NCBI GenBank assembly: GCA_034401795.1 | Contig: CM067372.1 | Span: 39,646,520-39,710,519 of the forward strand | Direction of reading: 5' to 3' | Source: Chaetoderma sp. LZ-2023a | Lineage: Eukaryota > Mollusca > Caudofoveata > Chaetodermatida > Chaetodermatidae | DNA length: 64,000 bases | Shown: in pieces, positions 24,501 through 36,500 of the stretch | Layout of the letters: each line of letters opens with the position of its first letter | Numbering within the stretch: the first letter of the stretch is position 1 | Notes under the pieces: generated by a model | The model's database searches: none | Told to the model about the DNA's origin: nothing | The model's input: only the letters and a program-made list of their open reading frames with translations | Made by a program: the position numbers and the translations under genes

Positions 24501-27500
24501 AGGTATTGGCATTGATACAAATTAAAATAAGTTGTGTTCCTTGCAGGGCTGTCAAGCACCAACACGATCTAAACTGGCTTCTCTACTCTCAACTCTGAAT
24601 AACACAGTAAGTCTCCACCAAATATTGATTATTCTCTTCATTCATACCTACAACATGATACAGTGCTAGAATACTTTCTTAATTGCTTATTGACAGAATA
24701 TTGTAATACTCAGGTCACATTCACTTTGACAATCGGCGTAATCAGAATTGCAGTGCACCATTGTAACTTATGATGGGAATATAGTGTCATGATGTATTCC
24801 CACTATGAACAAGAGTATAAATGTGCACGGGCGCAGACAGCTCAATCAAAATGCCATCGGGAATAGATGCAAAATTTCAAAGAAAGTTTTTATCCAAGCT
24901 TCTCCAATCTAAATAACTATTTAGAATGCCTGGGTATCTCAATTTCAAGCATATCCATACCATTTCTATTGCCAAAGCAACCGATAATCATATCGTTTTC
25001 ATTTTTACAATTTTTACATTTAATTTTCAAAATTGCTGTCATTTACATTCGGGAATGTCCTCTGTGTACTGTACACTCATGCACGCACGCACGCACACGC
25101 ACACACATTGATCGGATTCAATCTAAAAGCATGATCGAACATAACTCTAGTTATTATTCTTGAAATTGAGTATTATAGTTTGAGATCAATTTTCGAGGAT
25201 CACCTAATGTACTGTAAAATTTAATGCTATAAGAGTCAGCTTATAGTAATGACAGCTTAGATACAAATGATGAAATTCTATAGCATCATTTGGTATTTTA
25301 TAGATTTTATAAAAAAGTTACTTGCTCTTATATTTGGTGTTTTGCTTGACTAATCTTCAAGAAGCATCAATAGTATATAGGAATATTGACGCAATGTAGA
25401 CACAATCTTTCTGCTCCATCTATCTTGTATGTTAAGGATAATTTTACTACATGTGCTGTAGTCAGCCATTTACTGATCACTTTGACCAAGAGAGATATAT
25501 ATTAACCCTTTAACCACAAATTTGTTCAAGAAAATCTCAATTTTCTCATAGAAAATGTCCATATGCAGACCAAAAGACTATTTTTGAAAATTTACCACTG
25601 GACTCACTGGCTCGATAACGGAGTCAGTCATTCCAGTGGTAAATTTTCAAAACTAGTCTTCTCTTGCTCCGCAAATGGACATTTACCAAGACAACTACAG
25701 AAGTCATTTTTGGCTGATATCAGTGTTAAAGAGTTAATCATAGAAATAAACTATCTGCTCAAATAAACTAGCTGGTACAAATGTATGTCGGCTCTTTATA
25801 GATTATGGATGCAGACTCTTTATAGAGCCAGTCATTTTAATGAACAGATCAAATATACCATTTTTCCATCGCATAGCCGGCTATGTATAAATCATGACAT
25901 TATACATGTCTGAGTCATGCTTTTCTTTGTTTGCAGGGTGCTAAAGCTTTGGAAGAGTTTATAGATAATATACGGGTGAGTATCCAGGCATTAAATTGAT
26001 CATCATCAATCATCATCATCATCATCACCACCACCACCACCACCACCACCATCATCACCACTACCACCACCATCATCATCATCATCATTAGTCTTTGATG
26101 ATGTAATCATAGTTATCTTCATCATCAACTGTTCTTATTCGTTCATTAATCTCTTAAAGATACTCACCAATGCAGTGTATTAGTTAGGGTTTTATAAAGA
26201 AAACAAATTAATCTTTCATTCTAGAAAGTAATACTTCATGTTTTGTTTTTAGGGTTTCTCTTTATTGTATGCTTGAGTTATATCTTTTTGGCAGAATGAC
26301 CCTGATAAAGCATCCAATATGCCCCGAGATGGCACAGTGCATGAACTGACCAATCATGTATGTATATCAATGGAGATATATTGTATAAATTCTTATTACA
26401 TCATCAGTGCTACAGACTGGGAGTAGCAACTTGTTTATGTTGTAGGAAATATTTGGTTAAATATATTTAAATTAATCTGCTTGGAAGCCGTTCCTGCCTA
26501 AGGCAGCAACGGCTTCCAGTCAAATTAATTTCAAAGAATTTAACAGCTTTCCTGTATAGGTGCCTTAAAATTGGCATAATCTGCTTTCATCAGTGAACGG
26601 GTTAATGGTATTTATAATTCTGATAAACTGGTGTTCTGCTATGATGTCACACAGCGATAGTGATATACTGAGCAGTTCTTACCTACAAACCATGACATTG
26701 ACAATGCCTGTTGCTGTATTGACCATACCTGTTGCTGTCATTTTCATATTTAAACCATTATTAGTCAGGATTAGTAAAGAAAATTAGTATTTTTTTAATT
26801 AAATATCTGTTTGAAGGCCAAGAGAAAACTATTTTTAAATATTGACCAGTGGTAAATTTTATAAAATTGTCTCTAGGCCTGCAAATTGATATTCCTAAAG
26901 ATGTCTTCAGAGGCTAGTTTTGGCTGACTTGACTGGCTTCAGAGGCTAGTTTTGGCTGACTTGACTGTTAAAAGGTTGATTTTACAAATTAGATACAAGT
27001 ACAATATTTTCAACAGTTTATCAGTCATAATTAGTATAAGAGCTGGTATGAAAATATCAAAGACTTGACAAAAGCGTGACAAAGTAGTTAATGTGAGCAT
27101 GTTTTATAGTGATTTAATACATCTTCCATTCAAAGAATCACAGGAAGATGTACGACAGAAAATTAGATGTACCAAAGTATCTTAGCAAGACCCATGTAAT
27201 AAACAGCCAATTACGAAATTCATATTTCTTGCTGTAACATGAAAAACGTCTATTTGTGAGTGTTGGAATTTGTGTGGGCATGCTATCGTGTGCACTTTCT
27301 AGCTGCTCATTTATTTTCATTGCAGACAATAATCTTTTTGGAACAATTGCTGGAATATATCGACACGGCCGGTGTTATGCTACTTATGCATGGTGAGTTA
27401 TACAGTAAAGTGGAGTAATTCATAATTTTAATTAACACTTAAATTCTCAAGATTAGTCAAGAAAATTATATTTTTGCTTAGTGAATGTCGATTTGCAGGC

Positions 27501-30500
27501 CAAGAGAGGATTATTATTAAAACCTTACCACTGGTATGACTGGCTTGGTTATCAATGCTAAATCGTCAAAAAACGCATTTTCTTGCCTTGCAAATGGACA
27601 TTCCTAGAGACAATTGCAGAAGCTATTTGGGCCGGCTTGACCATGAAAGTGTTATCAGTAATAAAAATTAGGCTTGATACTTCACTGTCCACTTGTCTGA
27701 ATTAGGCTTGATGCTTCACTGTCCACTTGTCTGAATTAGGCTTGATGCTTCACTGTCCGCTTGTCTGAATTAGGCTTGATGCTTCACTGTCCGCTTGTCT
27801 GAATTAGGCTTGATGCTTCACTGTCCGCTTGTCTGAATTAGGCTTGATGCTTCACTGTCCGCTTGTCTCGATTAGGCTTGATGCTTCACTGTCTACTTGT
27901 CTCGATTAGGACTGATGCTTCACTGTCCCCTTATCTTGATTAGGCTTGATGTTTCACTGTCCACTTGTCCTGATTAGGCTTGCTGCTTCACTGCCCGCTT
28001 GTCTTGATTAGGACTGATGCTTCACTGTCCACTTGTCTTGATTAGGCTTGATGCTTCACTGTCCACTTGTCTTGATTAGGCTTGATGCTTCACTGTCCAC
28101 TTGTCCTGATTAGGCTTGATGCTTCACTGTCCCCTTGTCTTGATTAGGCTTGATGCTTCACTGTCCACTTGTCCTGATTAGGCTTGATGCTTCACTGTCC
28201 ACTTGTCCTGATTAGGCTTGATGCGTCACTGTCCACTTGTCCTGATTAGGCTTGATGCTTCACTGTCCACTTGTCCTGATTAGGCTTGATGCTTCACTGC
28301 CCACTTGTCTTGATTAGGCTTTATGCTTCAGTGTCTGCTTGTCTTGATTAGGCTTGATGCTTCACTGTCCACTTGTCCTGATTAGGCTTGATGCTTCACT
28401 GTCCACTTGTCCTGATTAGGCTTGATGCTTCACTGACCACTTGTCTTGATTAGGCTTGATGCTTCACTGTCCACTTGTCCTGATTAGGCTTTATGCTTCA
28501 GTGTCTGCTTGTCTTGATTAGGCTTGATGCTTCACTGTCCACTTGTCCTGATTAGGACTGATGCTTCACTCTCCCCTTGTCTTGATTAGACTTGATGCCT
28601 CACTGTCCCCATGTCTTAATGCTTCACCATCCCCTTGTCCTTATTAGGCTTGTTGTTTCACTGTCTGCTTGTCTTGATTAGGTTTGATCCTTCACTGTCC
28701 CCTTGTCTTGATTAGGCTTGATGCTTCACTGTCCGCTTGTCATGATTAGAATTGATGCATCACTGTCCCCATGGCTTGATTAGGACTGATGTTTCACCGT
28801 CCACTTGTCTTGATTAGGCTTGATGCTTTACTGTTTCCTTATCTTGATGCTTCACCATCCCCCTGTCCTGGTTAGGCTTGATGTTTCTTGTCTTGATCAG
28901 GCTTGATGTTTCACTGTCCGCTTGTCTTGATTAGGCTTGATGCTTCACTGTCCCCTTGCCTGGATTAGGCTTGATATGTCACTGTCCGCTTGTCGTGATC
29001 AGGCTTGATGTTTCACTGTGCGCTTGTCTTGATTAGGCTTAATGTTTCACTGTCCGTTTGTCTTGATTAGGCTTGATGTTTCACTGTGCGCTTGTCTTGA
29101 TTAGGCGTAATGTTTCACTGTCTGCTTGTCCTGATTAAGCTTAATGTTTCACTGTCCGTTTGTCTTGATTAGGCTTGATGTTTCACTGTGCGCTTGTCTT
29201 GATTAGGCTTAATGTTTCACTGTCCGCTTTTTGTGATCAGGCTTAATGTTTCACTGTCTGCTTGTCTTGATTAGGCTTGATGCTTCACTGTCCGCTTGTC
29301 TCGATTAGGCTTGATGCTTCACTGTCAACTTGTCTCGATTAGTTTTGATGCTTCACTGTCCGCTTATCTTGATTAGGCTTAATGTTTCACTGTCCGCTTG
29401 TCTTGATTAGGCTTAATGTTTCACTCTCTGCTTGTCTTGATTAGGATTGATGCTTCACTGTCCGCTTGTCTTGATTAGGCTTGATGCTTCAGTGTCTGCG
29501 TGTCTTGATTAGGATTGATGCTTCACTGTCCGCTTGTCTTGATTAGGCTTGATGCTTCACAGTCCCCATGTCTTGATTAGGACTGATGCTTCACTGTCCC
29601 CATGTCTTGATTAGGCTTGATGCTTCACTGTCCCCTTGTCTTGATTAAGTTGGATGCTTCACTGTCCCCTTGTCTTGATTAGGCTTGATGCTGCACTGTC
29701 CCCTTGTTTTGATTAAGTTGGATGCTTCACTGTCCCCTTGTCTTGATTAGGCTTTAGGCTTCACTGTCCGCTTGTCTTGATTAGGCTTGATGCTTCGCTG
29801 TGTGCTTATCTTGATACTTCACTGTCCGCTTGTCCTGATTAGGCTTGATGCTTCACTGTCCCCTTGTCTTGATTAGGCTTTATGCTTTACTGTCTGCTTG
29901 TCTTGATTAGGCTGGATGCTTCACTATCCGCTAGTCTTGATTAAGCTTGATTCTTCACTGTCCGCCTGTCTTGATTAATTTAAACGACATTGGCGGGATT
30001 AACATGTCAGGCAGGACTGCGTCTTGCAGTGTCTTATGGTAACATGGGTTTCAGTATTTGACCATTCAACCTGAATAAATGACCACCTTTTCTTCAACCC
30101 TCAGCTGACTTGTTCCAGCTATTAAAGCATTGATGTTTTGCTGGTCATTGAACTATACTACTCAATTAACTCGTTAAATGAAACATTTTTTTTAATGAAT
30201 TTAAGTGTTAAAGGGTTAATCTGTTGGATTAATTGTGGTGACTGTGGTGAGTTTGAAGACAATGTTCTATAAGTGTGTGATACTGCTTTTCAAACTGTAT
30301 TCCAATCTCATGACCTATGCATTCTTAGTGCCTGTCTAGTCAGTCTAGAATAGGCTAGTGGTTAATGATATGAGCCTTGTATGACATTTAAAAACATAAA
30401 ATGGGTAACTGAAATATCACGTTCTGATCTAAACGATGTTATGCATAGCACCTGTTGAGTATCTTGTAGACAATGTGCCTGAGACTTGGTTGTGTCTTAG

Positions 30501-33500
30501 ATAAAGAAATCATCACTGTAGAGAGCAATATATTGAATATTTTGAAACTAATTTGACGGGGCGCTGCTGTTGCCTAGGCAGAAATATTGGCCAGTCGAAT
30601 TAGTTTCAAAATATTCGACAGAATGTTTATTAAATAGTAAAGACATAAAATTCGTACAATGTGACAGACTATTAAGCGTTTAAGATGGACTAAATCGAGT
30701 TTTTCGTGCTGTAATTGATTATAGCATTTTCCTACATGTCACGTAGTTGATTATCACATCATATGATGGATGGATAAACTGGAATGGTCCATTGTCATTA
30801 GAAGTGAGTCTACTGAGATGTGTTTCTGTACTTCCAGCTGACTCAAGTGGTGCTCCTGTTAGCCAAGATTTAGAGAAAGCCAAGATGAAACTGGCAGACT
30901 ATACAAGTAAGTATGAAATGTTTATAATAATCTATAAACAGCTCTAGTAACTTTAGTATAGAACTTTACCACGTCACTAGATGACTCACTGACAAGTTAT
31001 ATCACTCGCAGCCTACCTCAATGATGTCAAGCTAACTTCAGCATTATGCTATCTTCACAAGTTTTATTAAATAACATATGTACCTACAAAGGAAATTCTT
31101 TGAACCAGTACTTATTCTATGGTAATGTGCACAGAAAATGCTTGAACCTGTCCACCACTACTGATAAACCTTGTGTATAAATCCTCTGATGATCTTCCTA
31201 TGCAGAGTGAAATGGCATAAAGTCAGATTTCGGAACAGGGCCAGTCAACTATTCATGCCTCTGCCCTTTCTATTTATGGTAAGTGCCTTTTTCCCACCTC
31301 CTATATGTCATGGACATTAAACTATAAGGAGAACCATTCCCTCCTTCATTAAACCATGCACATAGATGCAGAAACGAAAAGGTACCCAAGACAATCTGAC
31401 AATATCAGCTAAGGGCCTGTCGTTTGCGCATGCACACATGCAGACACAATCAGAAACACACAACAGATGCTGAACACAAAATTGGGATCAGCTGGATGTA
31501 CATGTGCCAGAGCATGCACAAAGTGGTACCCAACATTCGCATCCCAAAATCGACCCAAAGCAGCGAACAATGAGCAGTGCCACTAGGAGGAACCCAAGCT
31601 GGATCTAGAGGCCTATAGCAGGCACAGACTGATCGCCAGGCATCCAAGTCTCGTCTTGCAAGCATCTAGTATGCATCATCCTGATTGTGGCTCTCACATT
31701 ATGCTCGCTATACAAGAAAGCTGTTGAACATTTTGAAAATAATTTGACTGGAACTTGTTGCTGCCCCAGCCAACAACAGCTCCCAGTCAAATTAACATCA
31801 AAATATCAACAGAATGTTCCTAAGCTCATAAGGGATTTATCATTTCTGTTCTGTGAGGGCTAAAGTGTTGAATCCTATGTTTGCTCTTACAGCCAGAGTG
31901 TTGTCAGCTCTCGGCCTGAACTTAAGTAACAAGGCAGAGACATACAGTGATGTGACACTGAGAGCCATCTTCATGTTAAACAACTACAACTATGTACTCA
32001 AATCACTCGGGAGGTATGCACTAGATATAAAGAAATCCCTAACACCTGAATACACCATTTCACATCAAGAGTATACTTACCTCCCTAATACTTTTGATAT
32101 TGCTAAATATTGGCTTTCACTCAATAAACACTCAGATTAAAACAGTTAGGTGCCCCTACTGGGCAGGGAGTCAGAGCGTAGTCTGGCGGATGCCAACCCC
32201 ACCACCGCGCATGCGCAGACTAGCACTACCTCTTTGCTAATTTATTGGCTAAGAGACTACACATGCTTTTGTGCTGGTGCTTTTTGTGACTCATTTATAA
32301 ACGTTTTTGACACAATTTTGAACTGTTGTTACCTGAGAAAGATGGCAGAAAGAGTAACTTCGCCACAGGAGGGCCTTGGACCTTTAAATCAGGTGACTTC
32401 TAGTAAAATTAGCGAGTTTTGTCCCGTTGTAATGTGTTTCCGGGACTAGCGCTAAATGTGATAAGCGCCTTGATTAGTTGGTTTATTTCAACTAGGTGCT
32501 ATATAAAACTAATCTCTCTTTGTGTTTATGTCCACAGGTCTGTGTGAAGAAATATTATGGACATGACATCAGCAGAGGGTTTGTGTCTCTCCACCATGGT
32601 TCCATTTCCTACTAATACTGTTAGGTTATCTAACCAAAAATTCTATGTCCAGTGAGTTGGAGGCCTATTATAAAGGTCTTCTCACTTTGCCCTCTTGATC
32701 CAATTCCTTCCCCTAGAGGTGGAGAGAGTTAAGAGGCGGTCAGTGGTGGAGTGCTCCAGTTCATCAGGTTGGATGGTTTGTCTAGACAAGGTGTCAGGTA
32801 TCTAATTATTGATATGAGGTGATGTTAATTATTTAGAGGAAAGGGAGATAATTAACTTTATTTGCCATTGTTATCAGTATATATCTGATGCTTGTATAGT
32901 CGAAATGTCCATTCTGTACATGTTCTGGTTAGAGATACAATTCGTCCTTGCACTGGGATGTTTGTTGGGGATCGATTTTTTCCTGTCATAGGATTAATGA
33001 CGTCATAATCAGCCTTGCTCTTTATTTACAATTAAAGTTGTCCGAAGCTGGTTTTCTGATAAATTATGATCTTTATGATCATTTTCCTTCTCTTGAGTTG
33101 GTGAGTTTCTAAGCTTAACTAGTTTGCTCATACTCCTCGTCCTTTGCCCTTTTTTCAGAGACCTGGTTGTGCGTCCTGTGGACGATTTTTGAGGGATAAG
33201 TTTGGCCCTCATCTCTGTTTTAAGTGTAGCCCCTGTGGTCCCTTGCTTAATTGTGAGATATGTAAGCACTGGGGGGGCGAGTTAATGTCCGAATTCTTGT
33301 GCTTGCAGGCGAAGGACAAGGTGGAGGAGGAGAAGAAGAAGCAGAAGAAAGAGGGTGTAAGTAAGAAGGGTAAGAGGAAGGCCTCGTCCGCGGTGGATAT
33401 GGAGGCCTTCCGGACCGAGATGTTGGGAGAGATGAGGAGGACAATCAAGGATTTGGTTCCAGAGTTGCTTCGTGGCATGCTTCCTGGACCAAATCCTTTA

Positions 33501-36500
33501 TTGACCTCATCATCTGCTTCGGAGCAGGTAATCCCCACCTCTGAATCAACGTTCCTTAGTACGCTTCCGTTGTTTGACGATTCAGAGGTGGCCCCATTAG
33601 AGGGGGCGTTCCACGGCCCTGGCAGCAGGCTTATTGCCGCGCCCAATAGGGACCGTGGACGGTCGTCGCTGGAACCCACGGGCTGCTTATCAGTCCAGGG
33701 GTATCCGCACACCGCGGGTGCCAGTACCTCGTACGGCACCTTCCCTGGCCAGTCCGGGTTAGCTCTCTTTGCTGACCCGGAGTCTAATCTCTGGCCAGGA
33801 GGATGAGGATTACCTGTTGGGGTCGCCGTCTGAAGACGTGGACATGGATTATGACGTCTGTGCACCCCTCACGGGGAATACAGGCGCCTTTTTCCATGGT
33901 TCTACTCTTCCAGGGGTAGAATCCACGGTTCAGACTGTGGCCCTGGGCGCTGAAGGCCAGCGGTACCGCATACCTCGGCTTGCCGAGAGTGTCGCTGGTG
34001 CTGGCCGGGGCCGTGGTGGGGCGGTATATGCCCCGCGCTCTACCACGGCGCCTGCTCCTGGTCAAACCAGTGATATTAGCATGCCGGTATTGTCAGGCCC
34101 GCATGTTCTCCCTGGCTTGCCAGGCATAGCAGCGTACCCGCCGTCAAGCTCTGTTGCTTGCGCTCTGGAGGAAGACGAAGGCCCCCGTCTTGTAGAGCGC
34201 TCGCAGCTAGCCACGGAGGAGGATTGGTCTGACGCTTGCCAGTGGTTGGTAAGTGTTAGACCAGATCTGCCCGTGGAGCAGTCGGCTAGCCAGCGTGAGC
34301 ACAGGCCGTGGTTAGCTGGTAAGCCTGCTGCTAACGCTATGCCTTCTCTGCAGCTGGCAGAGCATGTCGTTGACATGTTCGAGGCGGCGGAGACGTCCAT
34401 TAAGTCGAGTGGACGTCTCGCTAAGGCCCCGCGCGAGGTGGCCAGGCGTTGTCGCATCGTGCCCCTGGACTACCAGCGGTACGGTGTGGTACCGAAGCCG
34501 AGCGTGGATGACCGCGCGGCTTTGGGTGAGGATGCGCGGCCAGGCTCCCGTTCTGACACGGGAGTCTTGTGTTCGAACGCGTTGCGTTCAGCAAATGCCG
34601 CGTTGCGTGATGCGGAGGAGAGTGGGAGGGCTTCGATTGCCGCTTTGTCCCACGTCTCCCAGCTGTTACAAGGGGTAGTAACAGCATCCGCATCGCGCCA
34701 GCCAAGTCCGGTCACAGTCCAGCGAGCCATCCAGGATGGTATCAACCTGGCTCTGGACTGTATGACGCGGGCGGTGACCAGGAGTGTCCGGGCAAGGCGC
34801 ACTTTTGCCTTGGATAATCTGTGCCCGTCCCAGGACCTCTACAATAGGCTACTACGTACGCCTATGACAGGTCCTGGTCTCTTTGGAGGTGAGGGGTGTA
34901 GGCACCTCCAGGAGACGGTTACTCTGGTCAATAACCAGAGGGCGCTGCGCGAGCAGTTTGAGGTGCTTCGTCGTGCCAACGTTCGCGCCGCACCCCCTGC
35001 GTATCGTCCCCTGCAGGCTCGAGGTGGTAGTGGCCAGGTCAGAGGCCAACCACCATCGCAGCGCCGGCCTCGGCCGCGTGCGATTCGGCCAGCTGCGAGG
35101 GGGGCGCAGGCTCCTCAGGCGCAGGCAGCCGCCCGCGCACCGAGGTGCGCGCGGTGCTGGTCGTGGCGCGCGAGGATCTGGGCGGGGTAATCGTTCCTGA
35201 TGGGACGGTTACCGCGGTGAGAACCGCGCCGGTGTTTCGGGCAGAGGAGACAGTGCTGCTCTTGCACTCCTTATGTCCACCTCTATCCCTAGGTGGACCG
35301 GTGGGAGGCCGGCTAGCCGGCCACATGCAAGAGTGGGAACGGTTAACTCAGGACCGTTTAGTCTTGTGATGGCTTTCAGTCGGTTATCATCCCGATTGGA
35401 TGACAGGCCCGCCATCGCGACTGTCTCTAGTGCCGATCTGGACTCCAAATCCGAGAGATCCAGATCAAAGGTTGTGTATCGAGGAGGAAATAAATTCCCT
35501 CATACAAAAAGAAGCTATTCAGCCGGCACAGAGGTGTCCGGGCTTCTATTCAACCCTGTTCTTAGTAACAAAGAACACCGGAGGGTGGAGACCAATTCTC
35601 AACCTCAAGCCATTGAACAAGTTCATAGAGACGCCCAGTTTCAAGATGGAGACTGTGCGCTCGGTGTTGGCGGGGTTAGAGAGGGGAATGTGGACAGCGT
35701 CGATAGATTTGAAGGACGCTTATTTCCACATCCCCATACACAGGAGTTTCCGTCGCTTCCTGAGATTTGCATTCCAGGGCAGACAGTGGGAATTCAGGGT
35801 GCTACCCTTCGGAATTTCCACGGCTCCTCGGGTTTTCACCCGTGTGGTTCTTGCGATCACCGCATACCTCCGCAGGAGAAGCATAGCAGTCCACACGTAC
35901 ATAGACGACTGGCTGTTGAAAGCGCACACCCGGGAAAGTTTATCGGCCAGTCTGGAGATTGTTTTGAAAACTCTCACAGACTTAGGCTGGATGATCAATT
36001 TCCCAAAATCAGAGCTGATTCCATCCCAGAAGTTTGTTTACCTGGGGATGTTCTTCGATCTAGAGACAGGATATGTTTATCCTACTCAGGAGAGAGTTCA
36101 GAAACTCATCTCATTAATTCAGTCGGTGTGCGACAGTCGTCATGTCCTGGCACGGGTTTACTTGAGAATGCTGGGGTTGATGGTTTCATTGGAACCAGTC
36201 ATTCCTCAGGCCGCCTTACGCAGGCGGCCGATCCAGTTATTTCTCATGACACAATGGACCCAGAGTACAGGTTCGCTGGACTCGAATGTGTCAGTGTTGG
36301 CGCCTCTGATTCATCACCTGCAATGGTGGTTGGACACAGAGAATCTCTTGGTGGGGGTTATGCTAACCCCTCCCCACCCTCAGGTGACTGTGTATACAGA
36401 TGCATCGATGGAGGGCTGGGGAGCTTGCCTGGAAGAATCCACGATATCAGGGCTTTGGAATCTGGAACAGTCAAAGGAACATATAAATCTACTGGAGCTA

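Noticed and set aside
27660..29980. CRISPR-like array of regular repeats
   Set aside because: Units are contiguous with no unique spacers, and the genome is eukaryotic; it is a minisatellite.
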